This document shows positions 27,411 to 38,302 of a stretch of DNA of 64,000 nt, in pieces. A program made the position numbers and the translations under genes. The notes beneath the pieces are model-generated. The model was given only the letters and a program-made list of their open reading frames with translations, was not told the DNA's origin and did not search any database. This DNA comes from Leptospira bouyouniensis (GTDB lineage: Bacteria; Spirochaetota; Leptospiria; Leptospirales; Leptospiraceae). The stretch is taken from the NCBI RefSeq assembly GCF_004769525.1, contig NZ_RQFT01000011.1, positions 372,001 to 436,000 of the forward strand. The letters are read 5' to 3'. How positions within the stretch are numbered: position 1 is the first letter of the stretch; the number at the start of each line of letters is the position of its first letter.

Positions 27411-30400
27411 CTAAAGGGTTTCTTCTTGTTTCAATTGTTTCTTCCGAATGTGTTCGATGAGCCGAATTAAACTTGGATTTTCTGGATCCAATTCCAAGGC
27501 AGACCCTAAAATATTTTCGGCTCGAGCATAATTTTTATCAGCTAAGTATGTTTGCCCTAAATTAATTAAGTTTTTGACATGGTTCGGATCTCTGAGGCGA
27601 ACTCTTTCCCCAAAATCAATGGCAGTTTTGATGTCGGCGACCTTTCTTGCACAAAAGGCAGTGATGTACATAATCTCTGTGTCCATTGGGCGAAGGAGAC
27701 TGTAATCTTTTGCCATTTTTTTTGCCTTACCATAATCCTTTAGTTTTAAATACAGTTGGATGAACTTCTTTTTAATTTCTGGAATGTTTTCTTCTAACGA
27801 ATGTGCTTTTTCCAAATAGGTCACGGCTTCTTGTAAATCAGATGATTCACTGGCTTCTTTTGCTTTTGCAAGTAACGATTGGATTTCCTTTAACTTGTCT
27901 TTTTCGATCTTATAACGTTCTTTTTCTTCGATAAAAGATATCCTGAGTAGGGAAAGGTCGTCAGTAAGGGCCCCAAATTTAGCCAATTCATCGTAAATCT
28001 GTTCGAGTTCCCCTTTTCCAGCTTCTACCATTTTGAGAAATAACCTTTCGTCTTCATTAATCACTCGTTTCCCTTCAGCGGTATGGGAAATGAGAAGGTC
28101 ATCTCTTCCATCAGAACCTGCGATCAAAATGTCTCCCGCTTCCAATTGGAATGTTTTAATGTATAAATTACCTTGTACACCTGATGTACCGAGTTTTCGA
28201 AACATCAGCTCATTCTCGATAAAACTAGCAATGCCATCTCTATACAAGACAATCCATGGGTGTTCTGCATTGATAAAATATAACAATCCAGTTTCGTTAT
28301 CCACAACACCTAACACAAGTGAAACAAGCATAGAACCATCGAAACCTTCGAAAATTTTATGTAGTTCTAAAAATGTATTTTTGATCCAACGTTCCGGATA
28401 TGTATTTCTAGCTTCACTGAGTAGTTGAGTTCTCGTTATAATCGATTCAAATACAGAACCAAGTACGAGTGCTCCGCCAGCTCCTTGCATTGACTTACCC
28501 ATCGCATCCGCATTTAGAAACACTGTATAAGATCTGTTATTTAAAACAATTTGATTGGCGATATTTAGATCACCACCGATTTCTTTCTCGTATTGTTTGA
28601 AGGTAAATTTTTTCTTTTGCTCCAACAAAAAGTCAACTCTAACATTCTCATGCATTGCATGATTGACATTAAATGGTTGCAAAAGCAGTGAGGTGAGAAA
28701 ATAATCCCCATCCTGTTGGTGTTTTAAAGATTGAACCTCTTTTAATGTATTTTCCAATTCTTTGGTTCTCTCTTGAACTTTCACTTCTAACTGTTCTGCA
28801 TATTGTTGTAATTTTTTACGAGCTGCTTGGATCGATCGAACCATTCGATTGAAGGAACGGGCCATAAACCCAATATCATCTTCCACATGAACGTTCAAAC
28901 GATATTCTAAATTGCCGGAGTTCACTTCCGTTAAACCTTCGATGATTTGTTCGATTGGCCGAATGAGTGCAATTAGGAAAAACAGTCTATACCCAAATAT
29001 AACGAGGATGGCAAGTGAAATAAGACCTATGATCCAAGGCAGAGTAACTTCATGTTGGAACTGGCGGTAATCACTATAAGGGTATCCGACTTCATGAACG
29101 ATTTCATTTTTTTTATCAACAATCAGATAACTCACATAAAAAGAATAATTTGGTTCTTTTGAATCAAACTTAACTTGGCCGCGGTAATTTCTTTCTCCAT
29201 GGTTTGGCATTGGGGAAAACATTTGGTCAAGTGTTTTATACTTTTCTTCTTCTGAAAGCGAGGAAGATAAAACATTCCTAGCTTCTGCATAAAAACCTGA
29301 GAGTGCGCCCTTTTCTCCTTTTACAAGTCCACTTGCTTTTTCTGTAAAATTCGTTACAGGAATTTCTCTTAATTTATTGCGAGTGTAAAGGATTTTTCGT
29401 TTCTCTGATTCAATAGCAGTTATAAGATCTTTTGGATTTTTTATAGATTCTTCGGAAAGTAATCGTAAAATTTCCTTCGCATAACCTCGACTTGTTTCTG
29501 GTAAAATTCGTAAGAGTTCTTTTGTTTTTGACTCCCAATTTGATTGGTTTTCATACGAAAGGATCAATTCTAATGCCCAAACATTCCAAAATTCAGCTTC
29601 ATATTCTTTTGGCATAAATTTGGTTTCTTCCAACCCTTTATGCGTTAAAAACGATTTGTCTTTGATATCATAGGTAAAGTGAAAACTTGGCACTTGGTCT
29701 GTTTCAAGACCTGCGATATAATTTTTTGCCCTTGCCGTGTGAACCAAATCATAATTCGACTCTGTTTGTTGGATCACAGAATAGGCAACCAGTTGCAGTA
29801 CTAACAAAAATGAAGCAAGAGAGATCCCAATGATACGAGAAATAATAGTTGTTTTATCTTTTGTATTGTTGATATACACTACATTAGCAACAAATAGTCC
29901 AACAACTAACACAAGATCAGTGATTGTTTGGTAAAGTCCACGTCCAATTGCCCCATCTCTAGACAAAACATTCAAAAATCCAGGAATCATCGTGATGAGA
30001 ACAAAAGAGATTAAGATACTAATCAGAGTGAATTTAGACTCTTTAGGCATCTTAAATAATTGAATCAAAGCAAGTATTGTGAACGTTAGGAAGAACACGA
30101 GAACAATCACTGCATACGCTTTGTAAAACAGTGGTAGTGGAAAATCCCAATAATGACCACTGAAAAAAAACAAACGACCTGCGGTTAAACTGATGTAAAC
30201 AAAAAAGGAAGTTACGAAGGCGACAACAGCACTAAGAATCCAAAAGATATATTTTTTAAGTCTTGGAAAATAAATTTCAGGATAACTTAAGAAAAATCCA
30301 GTGAGGTAAACTGACCCTGCCATGGCACCAATGATCACAAACCATCTCATATAAGCAGATGCCGGACCCATAAAGGAAAAATTGATCAGATAACCAAAAT

Positions 30401-30560
30401 GGAATATACCTAACCAAAGGGTACCCATTCCTAAATTGTAGGTGGCTTCCGATTTTTCTTTAACCGTTAAAAATAATTGTGCATTGTAAAAAGTGAATAT
30501 AACTCCGACAAGCGAACCAAAAGTATAAAAATCAAAAGAAATATTGCCCCATGAATCCAT
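27411..30560 (-). CDS. Multi-TM sensor with HAMP, SpoIIE phosphatase and TPR domains
   Basis: A 1049-residue inner-membrane signalling protein. Residues 1-260 contain about eight TM helices like 7TM sensor modules. About 265-515 is extracytoplasmic with no known domain. A TM helix (about 515-540) leads to HAMP (IEQIIEGLTEVNSGNLEYRL) and a coiled coil (KVQERTKELENTLKEV). A SpoIIE/PP2C-type Ser/Thr phosphatase domain (about 640-860) has NADAMGKSMQGAGG, IAGSDGRDDL and LTDDLSLLRI. The end has TPR repeats (about 890-1045). Such proteins usually dephosphorylate an anti-anti-sigma factor; no STAS gene lies nearby. It sits between DedA and the FemAB-like gene (15-bp gap). Confidence 0.88.
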   Translation of the reverse strand: MDSWGNISFDFYTFGSLVGVIFTFYNAQLFLTVKEKSEATYNLGMGTLWLGIFHFGYLINFSFMGPASAYMRWFVIIGAMAGSVYLTGFFLSYPEIYFPRLKKYIFWILSAVVAFVTSFFVYISLTAGRLFFFSGHYWDFPLPLFYKAYAVIVLVFFLTFTILALIQLFKMPKESKFTLISILISFVLITMIPGFLNVLSRDGAIGRGLYQTITDLVLVVGLFVANVVYINNTKDKTTIISRIIGISLASFLLVLQLVAYSVIQQTESNYDLVHTARAKNYIAGLETDQVPSFHFTYDIKDKSFLTHKGLEETKFMPKEYEAEFWNVWALELILSYENQSNWESKTKELLRILPETSRGYAKEILRLLSEESIKNPKDLITAIESEKRKILYTRNKLREIPVTNFTEKASGLVKGEKGALSGFYAEARNVLSSSLSEEEKYKTLDQMFSPMPNHGERNYRGQVKFDSKEPNYSFYVSYLIVDKKNEIVHEVGYPYSDYRQFQHEVTLPWIIGLISLAILVIFGYRLFFLIALIRPIEQIIEGLTEVNSGNLEYRLNVHVEDDIGFMARSFNRMVRSIQAARKKLQQYAEQLEVKVQERTKELENTLKEVQSLKHQQDGDYFLTSLLLQPFNVNHAMHENVRVDFLLEQKKKFTFKQYEKEIGGDLNIANQIVLNNRSYTVFLNADAMGKSMQGAGGALVLGSVFESIITRTQLLSEARNTYPERWIKNTFLELHKIFEGFDGSMLVSLVLGVVDNETGLLYFINAEHPWIVLYRDGIASFIENELMFRKLGTSGVQGNLYIKTFQLEAGDILIAGSDGRDDLLISHTAEGKRVINEDERLFLKMVEAGKGELEQIYDELAKFGALTDDLSLLRISFIEEKERYKIEKDKLKEIQSLLAKAKEASESSDLQEAVTYLEKAHSLEENIPEIKKKFIQLYLKLKDYGKAKKMAKDYSLLRPMDTEIMYITAFCARKVADIKTAIDFGERVRLRDPNHVKNLINLGQTYLADKNYARAENILGSALELDPENPSLIRLIEHIRKKQLKQEETL

Positions 30561-30587
30561 GGTTGAAAACCCTAACAGAATTTTGAA

Positions 30588-31253
30588 TCATGTCAACTTC
30601 GTATTTCTTTTCTTTATCATTTGGTAGAGAAGATAGGAAAAAATCACGAAAAGGATGGCTCCAATCGTACGATTATAATAGGATAGTATAACAATGATTT
30701 GGTTCCAATTGGAACCAAGTAAAGAACCACCGAATAAAAGTAATCCACACCACATAGAAATGGCAATCGAATAAAGAACTACAAATTTAATGATGTTCAT
30801 TTTGGACATTCCAGCAACTATCGAAACAAAAAATCGAATCCCTGCGGAGAAACGAGAGATTAAAACCACTACAATTTCGTATTGTCGAAACCAAACCAAA
30901 GTCTTTTGTAAATTTTCCTCATGGTAAAGGGCTGAAAGGAAAGGAATTTTGGTTCGCTTCAAAAACAACAAAAACCTTTCACCAAAATAATACATCGCCA
31001 AGGCACCAATTAGGTTCCCAAGGAATGTTGCAAATACCACGGAAAGAAATGAAAGAGGCGAATTGGGAGTGGAAGAAATAAAACCGGAAAAAACCGTGAT
31101 TGTGTCCCCTGGCCACGGAGGGAAAATATTCTCCAAAAAATTAGAAAAACAGAAAAAAATCCAAAGAACGAATGGCGGTAATTCTAAAATTTCTTTTAAT
31201 ACCGCTTCAAATGGAATCGAATCCAACACAAAGAGAAGGATAAATCTTTCCAC
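30588..31253 (-). CDS. DedA-family membrane protein
   Basis: A 221-residue VTT/DedA-family protein with about five TM helices. FLENIFPPWPGDTITVFSGF is the family's E-x-x-x-P-x-P-G motif. RFSAGIRFFVSIVAGMSKM carries the conserved Arg and Gly. Members scramble or flip polyprenyl-phosphate and phospholipids in other bacteria. The only possible start is a GTG at 31253: the frame is closed by a stop 18 bp upstream and there is no clear ribosome-binding site, so a start further inside cannot be excluded. SpoIIE gene follows after 27 bp. Confidence 0.9.
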   Translation of the reverse strand: MERFILLFVLDSIPFEAVLKEILELPPFVLWIFFCFSNFLENIFPPWPGDTITVFSGFISSTPNSPLSFLSVVFATFLGNLIGALAMYYFGERFLLFLKRTKIPFLSALYHEENLQKTLVWFRQYEIVVVLISRFSAGIRFFVSIVAGMSKMNIIKFVVLYSIAISMWCGLLLFGGSLLGSNWNQIIVILSYYNRTIGAILFVIFSYLLYQMIKKRNTKLT

Positions 31254-31319
31254 GGATAGGCAACAAAGATTTTAAAAAATGAATGGAAGGAATCAATACT
31301 AGGACATTTGCTTTCCCTA

Positions 31320-31748
31320 ATGCTTCGATTTTTGATCTTATCTTCTCTTATTCTTTGGCAGTGTAGCCCCAATCGGCAAACGGAAATCTATCGATTTGAC
31401 CAAATCATCGTGACAAAATTTCCGACAAATCCCCCTCCTGCCTTCCCCCAATCCTTTTTCCCAGAAAAGGCAAATTTTTTGCAATCTAGCGAATTTAAAA
31501 CAAGCCACATCCATACAAAGGAAGCATTTTTGCATTTGGAAACCACAGAATCTTGGGAAGAGATCCAGAGACGAATTGACCTTCGGGTCAACCAAGGAGA
31601 TTGGAAACTCATTGAAAAAAATTCCAGTGAGTCTGAAGTATCTTACTTACTTGAAGGATTTATTAAAAAATCATTATCAATTTATTTAACTAAAAATGGC
31701 GAAAACAACCAATTACGTTTTTACTTTAAAAAACATTCTACTTACTAA
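31320..31748 (+). CDS. Small lipoprotein, function unknown
   Basis: A 142-residue protein from ATG 31320 (a TTG four codons upstream is also in frame). It has a strong lipoprotein signal LRFLILSSLILWQC. The mature part is about 125 residues, Ser/Phe/Thr-rich at first, then a beta-like half (TTESWEEIQRRIDLRVNQGDW). No family recognised. It is first in a tight plus-strand operon; the AI-2E-family gene starts 2 bp later. Confidence 0.7.
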   Translation: MLRFLILSSLILWQCSPNRQTEIYRFDQIIVTKFPTNPPPAFPQSFFPEKANFLQSSEFKTSHIHTKEAFLHLETTESWEEIQRRIDLRVNQGDWKLIEKNSSESEVSYLLEGFIKKSLSIYLTKNGENNQLRFYFKKHSTY

Positions 31749-31750
31749 AT

Positions 31751-32860
31751 ATGAATTGGATCAAAAATAAAAACGAAACTATCGTCTATATATTGTTAGC
31801 AGGTATTTTCCTTGCTACATGTTTTACATTATTTTTTGTATTTAAACCATTTTTATGGGCTAGTTTTTTGGCCTTATTGTTTTATCTCACCACGAGGAAA
31901 ATACACAAACGGTTGAAAAAAGTTTTAGGAGAAAAGTTTCACGTACTTTCTCCCTATATCATGGTCATTTTGATGTTAGCCTGTGTCTTCATTCCATCGT
32001 ATCTCATTGTTTCTACTTTAGTTCGTGAATCATTAAATTTGGTCAGTTACGTAAGAAACCAACTTACTGAAGAATCCATAGTGGCACTCCTTCTCAATAG
32101 CCCTATGTTAACTGACTTTTTTACTGAAAATGAATTTTTTTGGATCAAACTTCCGATTATGTACCGTGAGTATGTGGGCCAACATATGGATATCCTCAAT
32201 TTAGATTCCATATATAGTTTGCTAAAAAATTCTTCAGGATTTTTGTTAGGTTCTTTTGAAGTTCCAGGTGCTATTATCTTCAATGGATTTTTTACATTTA
32301 TCCTTCTTTTTTTCCTCTATAAAGAAGGAAGCAGAATGGAACGTGCATTATTTATGTTATTACCTTTCCCAACTGAAATTGAAGAACGATTGGGTAGAAG
32401 AATTGAAGAAGCAATACGTACAGTGATGATGGGAAACATGTTCATCTCTTTTTTACAAGGTGCATTGATATATTTCTTATTACTTTTCACTTCTGTTTCG
32501 AACAAGTTTTTGCTGTCGAGTATCGCGACTATTTTTTCATTGATCCCAGTGGTTGGAACTTCAGTGGTTTGGTTTCCGATTGGACTTTACATTGGACTTG
32601 TGCAAGAAAACTGGACAGGTAGTATATTGTTTATGATTGCTGGAGGAGCAAGTTACCTGATCCTCGAAAATTTCGTGAAACCAAAAATTTTAGACAAAAA
32701 ATTAAAAACACACCCTTTCCTTATCTTTTTATCTTTGATTGGCGGGTTACAAGAGTTTGGTGTTGCAGGGATTATCATTGGGCCAATGGCATTAACGCTT
32801 GTCATCATTTTATGGGATTTTTGGAAAATATTTAGAGAGACAAGATTTCAAACTACTTAA
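31751..32860 (+). CDS. AI-2E-family (PerM/UPF0118) membrane transporter
   Basis: A 369-residue protein with about eight TM helices in the PF01594 pattern. A first pair of helices is followed by a long extracytoplasmic stretch (about 90-160), then the core with GNMFISFLQGALIYFLLLF, IPVVGTSVVWFPIGLYI, and a final GVAGIIIGPMALTL. The family includes an autoinducer-2 exporter, Na+/H+ antiporters and unknown permeases, so the substrate is open. Its stop directly abuts the xseA start, with no gap. Confidence 0.88.
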   Translation: MNWIKNKNETIVYILLAGIFLATCFTLFFVFKPFLWASFLALLFYLTTRKIHKRLKKVLGEKFHVLSPYIMVILMLACVFIPSYLIVSTLVRESLNLVSYVRNQLTEESIVALLLNSPMLTDFFTENEFFWIKLPIMYREYVGQHMDILNLDSIYSLLKNSSGFLLGSFEVPGAIIFNGFFTFILLFFLYKEGSRMERALFMLLPFPTEIEERLGRRIEEAIRTVMMGNMFISFLQGALIYFLLLFTSVSNKFLLSSIATIFSLIPVVGTSVVWFPIGLYIGLVQENWTGSILFMIAGGASYLILENFVKPKILDKKLKTHPFLIFLSLIGGLQEFGVAGIIIGPMALTLVIILWDFWKIFRETRFQTT

Positions 32861-34138
32861 ATGGAAATAGTTGATTCCTCCCTTTCTGTAAGCGAAGTCA
32901 ATCGTCGGATTAAGGCGAAATTACAAGACTCTCCTGAATTTAAAAACTTTTGGGTGCGTGGAGAAATCTCCAATTATAGCCAAACCAATAGCTCTGGTCA
33001 TATGTATTTTTCTTTGAAAGATACCTCGAGTGTTATCAAATGTGCATTTTTTTCGTTCCAAGCAAAAAACTATAAAGGCACACCCCTCCGGAATGGAATG
33101 GAAATCCTTGTATATGGTTCGGTTTCTGTCTACGAACCAGGTGGTTATTATAGCATCACAGTACAAAAGATCGAAGAAATTGGTGAAGGTGATATCCTCC
33201 TTCGCATTGAAAAATTAAAGAAAACATTAGCCGAGAAAGGAATCTTTGATGCCTCTCATAAACGGCCGTTACCAAAATTTCCGAAACGATTGGGAATTGT
33301 CACCTCTCCCAAAGGGGCAGCTGTTGAGGATATCATTCGTATTGCCACGGATCTGAATCCATCAATTCAAATTTTAATTTCGCCATGCCTAGTCCAAGGT
33401 GACGGTGCCGAAAACTCAATCATTGAAGCGATCAAAGAAATTAATGATCCAAAATGGGAAGTTGATGTGATCATCGCAGGGCGTGGTGGAGGTTCCTTTG
33501 AAGACCTCAAGGCGTTTAACCAAGAGTCGGTGGTTATGGCGTATTATCATTCAAAAATCCCTATCATCTCTGCAGTAGGTCATGAAATTGACCGAGTCCT
33601 GACAGACTTAGCGGCGGATGCCACAACACCTACACCAACAGCAGCAGCAAAACTTGCCATCCCCAATGTATCGGACACCCTCATTCGATTGGATGAAATG
33701 GAGGATCGTTTACGTTCCGCGCTTACTGGAGTCATCCGCATTGGGAAAGAAAAATGGTTAGGTGTTACAAATCGTGTCGTATTACAAAATCCAAAATCAT
33801 TTTTGGAACCTAGGCAAAATCATTTTGATGAAATCATGACAAAGATTTCCCTACTCGGTAAAAACTATTTGGTCAAAAAGCAAAGCGAATTCCAAAAGTT
33901 TGAAATTTTCCATCAAAATTGGAAATCGTATTTGGAAAGAATACAAAACAAATTCAAACTCGCAGAACAACGATTAGAACATTTTTCACCACTTGGAACT
34001 TTAAAACGAGGATATTCTGTATTGAGGAATACAAACAAACAGGTGATTTCATCTGTTAGGCAAATTAAAGAAAACGAAACTTTGGAAGTTTTTTTATTTG
34101 ATGGAAAAATCCAAGTCGAAGTGAAAGAAAAAAATTAG
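32861..34138 (+). CDS. xseA: Exodeoxyribonuclease VII large subunit
   Basis: A 425-residue XseA. The OB-fold N-terminus (about 5-105) contains FWVRGEISNYSQTNSSGHMYFSLKD. The catalytic domain follows, with LGIVTSPKGAAVEDI, IAGRGGGSFEDL and SAVGHEIDRVLTDLAADATTPTP, including the family's conserved Asp and His. A helical segment then precedes the C-terminal GYSVLRN region. With XseB it degrades single-stranded DNA from both ends. xseB follows 9 bp later, completing the enzyme. Confidence 0.95.
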   Translation: MEIVDSSLSVSEVNRRIKAKLQDSPEFKNFWVRGEISNYSQTNSSGHMYFSLKDTSSVIKCAFFSFQAKNYKGTPLRNGMEILVYGSVSVYEPGGYYSITVQKIEEIGEGDILLRIEKLKKTLAEKGIFDASHKRPLPKFPKRLGIVTSPKGAAVEDIIRIATDLNPSIQILISPCLVQGDGAENSIIEAIKEINDPKWEVDVIIAGRGGGSFEDLKAFNQESVVMAYYHSKIPIISAVGHEIDRVLTDLAADATTPTPTAAAKLAIPNVSDTLIRLDEMEDRLRSALTGVIRIGKEKWLGVTNRVVLQNPKSFLEPRQNHFDEIMTKISLLGKNYLVKKQSEFQKFEIFHQNWKSYLERIQNKFKLAEQRLEHFSPLGTLKRGYSVLRNTNKQVISSVRQIKENETLEVFLFDGKIQVEVKEKN

Positions 34139-34147
34139 GATCATACA

Positions 34148-34423
34148 ATGGTAGAGAAAAAAACAATCAGTTTTGAAGAAGCAATACGTGAATTAGAAGA
34201 GATTGCTGAAAAACTTGAACGAGGAACTTTATCCTTAGAAGACTCAATCAAAGCTTATGAACGAGGAATGGAACTGAAAAAAATCTGTTCCGAAAGATTA
34301 GTCGATGCAGAAGCTAAAATTGAATTTTTAACGAAAGCTCCAAGTGGTGAAGTGGTGAAATCCACTGTGAAAAAGAAGAAGGATGAAACTCCATCCAAAC
34401 AAGCGGAAGAAGATTTATTTTAA
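34148..34423 (+). CDS. xseB: Exodeoxyribonuclease VII small subunit
   Basis: A 91-residue XseB with the family core ISFEEAIRELEEIAEKLERG, followed by LSLEDSIKAYERGMELKKIC. It forms the helical sheath of exonuclease VII. The C-terminal tail from about 70 is Lys/Glu-rich and longer than the minimal fold. It lies 9 bp after xseA and 3 bp before the symporter gene. Confidence 0.95.
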   Translation: MVEKKTISFEEAIRELEEIAEKLERGTLSLEDSIKAYERGMELKKICSERLVDAEAKIEFLTKAPSGEVVKSTVKKKKDETPSKQAEEDLF

Positions 34424-34426
34424 AGA

Positions 34427-35827
34427 ATGAATTTCCAAGCGATCTTCATACTTGCCTACTTATCCATCACCATAGGCATAGGGATTTATGCTGCCAAAAA
34501 AGTCAAAAATTCCAAAGACTTTATCTTAGCTGGTAGAAGTTTACCTTTACCGATTTCGACGGCTGCCTTATTTGCCACTTGGTTTGGGAGTGAAACCATT
34601 TTGGGTTCTTCCGTGGAATTCGCCAAAGGTGGTTTTTTAGCTGTCATCCAAGATCCATTTGGTGGGGCACTATGTTTGTTTTTACTTGGGCTTGTGTTTG
34701 CCAAATACCTTTACCGGATGCAAATCCTCACCTTTGGTGATTTTTATAAAAATCGATATGGCAAAAAAATGGAGTTCATCGCGGGGATTTGTCTTATTTT
34801 TTCTTACTTTGGCTGGGTGGCGGCACAATTTGTTGCGCTCGGCATTATGGTACAAATTTTATTTGGTATCAACCAATTCACAGCCATTGTGATAGGAGCA
34901 TGCCTGGTTGTATTTTATACTTATTTAGGTGGGATGTGGTCAGTTTCATTGACTGACTTTTTCCAATCAATTTCGATTGTAATTGGTCTTGTCGTTGTCA
35001 TCATTGAACTCAATGGAGTGAAACCCATTTGGACATCCTTTGCAGAAAAACCCGATGGTTTTTTTCGATTTTTTCCTGAAGCAAATTACCATGCTTGGAC
35101 ATTGTATTTATCTGCATGGATGGTAGTGGGATTTGGTTCTTTACCCCAACAAGATATTTTCCAAAGAGTGATGTCCGCTAAATCAGAAAAAGTTGCTATT
35201 CGTGCCTCTTATCTTTCTTCCGTCTTGTACTTGTTATTTGCATTGATACCACTTTTTCTTGGACTACATGCTAAAAGTTTAATCCCCGATTTTGACCTCA
35301 ACTCAGAATCAGGCCAACTTTTGATACCAACTATGGTCTCAAAGTTTGTTAGCCCTTGGGTTCAGATATTATTTTTTTCAGCACTGATCTCAGCCATTTT
35401 ATCAACCGCATCAGGTGCCATTTTGGCTCCTTCCTCCATTTTATCTGAGAATATTCTAAAATATGCATTTAAGAGTATGAATGATAAAAAACTACTTTTG
35501 TTATCGAGAGTTTCTGTACTCATTATTGCGGGGATTTCCTTTTTACTCGCAGTAGGGAAACCTTCTATTTACGCACTCGTTGAGGATTCGGGAGGGATCT
35601 CCCTTGTTACATTGTTTATCCCAATGGTTTTTGGGCTTATGAGTAAACGTGCCAATGAATCATCGGCTTTGTTTTCCCTTTTTGTAGGAATTGGAACTTG
35701 GCTACTACTCGAGATCTATGGTGATGACATGACAAGTCACTTTTACGGAACCATTGCAAGTCTAATTGCCATCCTCATTGGCATGTATTTGTTTCCTAAG
35801 CGAGAGAAATCTCAAGTAACCAATTAA
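34427..35827 (+). CDS. Sodium:solute symporter (SSS family)
   Basis: A 466-residue Na+-coupled transporter with about 13 TM helices. [21 protein letters not shown] in the first loop and [14 protein letters not shown] near residue 50 are typical of SSS proteins (PutP/PanF type). Also seen are [19 protein letters not shown] and the later [19 protein letters not shown]. The substrate cannot be predicted reliably. Its 3' end overlaps the convergent ddl gene by 32 bp. Confidence 0.9.
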   Translation: MNFQAIFILAYLSITIGIGIYAAKKVKNSKDFILAGRSLPLPISTAALFATWFGSETILGSSVEFAKGGFLAVIQDPFGGALCLFLLGLVFAKYLYRMQILTFGDFYKNRYGKKMEFIAGICLIFSYFGWVAAQFVALGIMVQILFGINQFTAIVIGACLVVFYTYLGGMWSVSLTDFFQSISIVIGLVVVIIELNGVKPIWTSFAEKPDGFFRFFPEANYHAWTLYLSAWMVVGFGSLPQQDIFQRVMSAKSEKVAIRASYLSSVLYLLFALIPLFLGLHAKSLIPDFDLNSESGQLLIPTMVSKFVSPWVQILFFSALISAILSTASGAILAPSSILSENILKYAFKSMNDKKLLLLSRVSVLIIAGISFLLAVGKPSIYALVEDSGGISLVTLFIPMVFGLMSKRANESSALFSLFVGIGTWLLLEIYGDDMTSHFYGTIASLIAILIGMYLFPKREKSQVTN

Positions 35828-36845
35828 ATACATCCTTCATATCAATCCCCAATGCTTTCGCTTGTTGAGGAATGAGGCTTGTTCCCGTCATACCTGGTAA
35901 CGTATTGGTTTCCAAAACATAAGGAATTCCTTCGGAGATAATAAAGTCAGTCCTCGAATACCCTTTGCAGCCAAGAATTTCATGGCATTGTAAAGTATAC
36001 TCTTGTAATGTTTTGGTGATGGATTCACCCACCGGGGCCGGTGTGATTTCCTCACTGGCTCCCTTGGTGTATTTTGCTTCAAAATCAAAAAATTCAGATT
36101 TTGGCCGAATTTCAGTCGGAACTAATGCAAATGGCTTTCTTTTTTTTCCCTCAGGTTTTTCCAAAACACCAATGGACACTTCCGTTCCAGAAATTAATTT
36201 TTGCACAAGAACTCGGTCATCGGTCACAAAAATTTTATCCACAAGGGTCATCGCCTCTTCTGCCGTTTTTGCCATACCCGTATTCACGCTAGAACCACCT
36301 AATGTTGGTTTAATGAAAACAGGATATGAAAATGAAAGATTTAAAAGTGTTTTCCTTGGGTCGGATTTTCCCTTTTCCAATTCGATAAACGGCGCAACAG
36401 GTATTCCTATTGATTGGAATAAAATATTGGCTCTAAATTTATCCATTGCAAGAGCAGATGCAAGTACACCAGAACCAGTGTGAGGGATTCCTATTGTATC
36501 TAAAAATCCTTGGATCCTTCCGTCTTCTCCTGCGCCTCCGTGTAATCCAAGAAAGGCGGAAGAAACTCCTAATTTTTTTAATTCGATTGGATCACTCGGT
36601 ATCATTATTTTGTTTGCTTGTACAAATTCTTCCAAAAATTCTAATTCCGTTTTTCCAGTTGGATCCGGATAAATCGGTTTTTCTACAGTTGGGATCCAAA
36701 ACTTTCCATTCGAATCGATATAGATGGGGTGAATTTCGTATTTTTCCCGATCAATTGTTGCAAATATAAAGGCAGATGAACGAACAGAAATGATGTGCTC
36801 TCCGGAGACACCTCCGAAAAGTAGAGCTATTTTGGTTTTGGACAT
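35796..36845 (-). CDS. ddl: D-alanine--D-alanine ligase
   Basis: A 349-residue ATP-grasp enzyme making the D-Ala-D-Ala dipeptide of peptidoglycan. Family signatures: [15 protein letters not shown] at the start, [17 protein letters not shown] near residue 100, [51 protein letters not shown], and [16 protein letters not shown] near the end. Length and motifs indicate a complete enzyme. It is divergent from the FPFY-repeat gene, with 47 bp between the starts. Confidence 0.96.
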   Translation of the reverse strand: MSKTKIALLFGGVSGEHIISVRSSAFIFATIDREKYEIHPIYIDSNGKFWIPTVEKPIYPDPTGKTELEFLEEFVQANKIMIPSDPIELKKLGVSSAFLGLHGGAGEDGRIQGFLDTIGIPHTGSGVLASALAMDKFRANILFQSIGIPVAPFIELEKGKSDPRKTLLNLSFSYPVFIKPTLGGSSVNTGMAKTAEEAMTLVDKIFVTDDRVLVQKLISGTEVSIGVLEKPEGKKRKPFALVPTEIRPKSEFFDFEAKYTKGASEEITPAPVGESITKTLQEYTLQCHEILGCKGYSRTDFIISEGIPYVLETNTLPGMTGTSLIPQQAKALGIDMKDVFNWLLEISLA

Positions 36846-36892
36846 GAAATCACTTGATTCCTTTTCATGAAAGTGTACGATATTGAAATTAC

Positions 36893-38302
36893 GTGGATTC
36901 CCGCTTTAAAATTCAATTCGGAATTGTTTTTTCGCTATTCTTTCTCAGTTCCTCAATCTTTGCCAAAATTCCCAATTCATTCACAGAAGATATAAAATCC
37001 GACTACTCACAATTTTGGTTTTTATATGAAAAAGAATCACGAGGAAGGCAAAACTTTTTTGCTATACGTCCTTTTTATATGAGTTTTTCCGACAAAACGT
37101 ATGCTTTCCAATTTAGAAGTTACCTTTCTCCGATTTATTACAAAGAAGAAACAAACTATTGGTACACATGGTCGTCTCTATTCTTTTTCAGTGGGACAGG
37201 ATTCAAACATGAAGAGGGAGATGAAGATGAAGACATCCTTCTCACCCCTCTCTTTTTATGGGGCAAGGGAGAATCACAAAGGGAAAATTATTACAGCGTA
37301 TTTCCTTTGTATGGTAAAATCCGAAACAAACTCTCGTACCAAGAATTAAACTATGTTTTGTTTCCAATTTATTCGGAATGGAAGTATAAAACCTATAAAG
37401 CAAAATCCATTGTTTGGCCACTAGTCATGTGGGGTGGCTCTGAAACAAGAGAAGACATCCGAATATTCCCCTTTTATTCCAAGAAAGAACATGAAGGAAA
37501 ATACAGACGTTTTTCCATCCTTTGGCCTTTTTTTCAATGGGGAGAAGAACGATTGGATAAAAAAGAACCAACATCTTATCATATATTTTTTCCCTTTTAC
37601 AATCGAAAAGATTCTGCCGATGGGAACATGAGAAGCCGTGCCTTTTTATGGTTTCCAATCATCAATTCTTTGTTTTCCTATGGTTACGATCATAAGACTG
37701 GACAAACCAATTATACTGCTCTTTTTATTCTTTTCCAATACACAACTTCTATTAAAAAGGATACAGAAAAACTTGTTTTTTTTCCGTTTTATGGATACTC
37801 TTATTTTGCTAATAAAGAAGCGGAATTTATCACACCATTTTACATTCGTTTGTCGCAAAATACTTCTCATCTTAAAGCAACATCTCACTTTTTATTACCT
37901 TTTTATTCTCATATGAAAAATGAATATGTCCAAACAGGAAGAGAAGACTATTATTGGAAACTTTGGCCATTATTCCGGTATCATAAAGATGCAGAAGGAA
38001 ACTTTGGATGGAATACGTTAGCCATCATCCCTGTCAGGTTTGAGGTTATGGAAGATGTATGGGAGCCTATATTCTCCATCATAGAATACAAACGTTCATC
38101 GAATGGAGAAAAACGATTGCACCTCATCACAAGACTTTACACACATCGATGGACAGAGAACGAATCTCATATCCACCTTCCAATCCTGATGGAATTTTCA
38201 AAATCATCGACTGGATTTCGTTATGAATTTGCCTATGGATTGTTTGGCATTGATACAAGAGAAGAATCTAACAAATACAAATTCTTTTGGTGGGAAATAT
38301 GA
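36893..38302 (+). CDS. Envelope protein with many FPFY-type repeats, coupled to mlaE
   Basis: A 469-residue protein starting at GTG 36893 (the frame is closed just upstream), with a signal peptide to about residue 25 (FFLSSSIFA). The mature part has about sixteen short motifs of the form hydrophobic-x-Pro-aromatic-Tyr/Phe, spaced roughly 15-30 residues: RPFY, SPIY, TPLF, FPLY, FPIY, WPLV, FPFY, WPFF, FPFY, FPII, FPFY, TPFY, LPFY, WPLF and others. Between them lie Tyr/Trp/Lys-rich strands. This suggests a repetitive beta structure, perhaps an outer-membrane barrel or periplasmic beta solenoid. Its stop overlaps mlaE (ATGA). I do not know the family. Confidence 0.75.
   Translation: MDSRFKIQFGIVFSLFFLSSSIFAKIPNSFTEDIKSDYSQFWFLYEKESRGRQNFFAIRPFYMSFSDKTYAFQFRSYLSPIYYKEETNYWYTWSSLFFFSGTGFKHEEGDEDEDILLTPLFLWGKGESQRENYYSVFPLYGKIRNKLSYQELNYVLFPIYSEWKYKTYKAKSIVWPLVMWGGSETREDIRIFPFYSKKEHEGKYRRFSILWPFFQWGEERLDKKEPTSYHIFFPFYNRKDSADGNMRSRAFLWFPIINSLFSYGYDHKTGQTNYTALFILFQYTTSIKKDTEKLVFFPFYGYSYFANKEAEFITPFYIRLSQNTSHLKATSHFLLPFYSHMKNEYVQTGREDYYWKLWPLFRYHKDAEGNFGWNTLAIIPVRFEVMEDVWEPIFSIIEYKRSSNGEKRLHLITRLYTHRWTENESHIHLPILMEFSKSSTGFRYEFAYGLFGIDTREESNKYKFFWWEI

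Noticed and set aside
35965..36483. A 172-codon plus-strand frame opposite ddl.
   Set aside because: Antisense to a clear D-Ala-D-Ala ligase, Ser/Pro-rich translation typical of a shadow frame.
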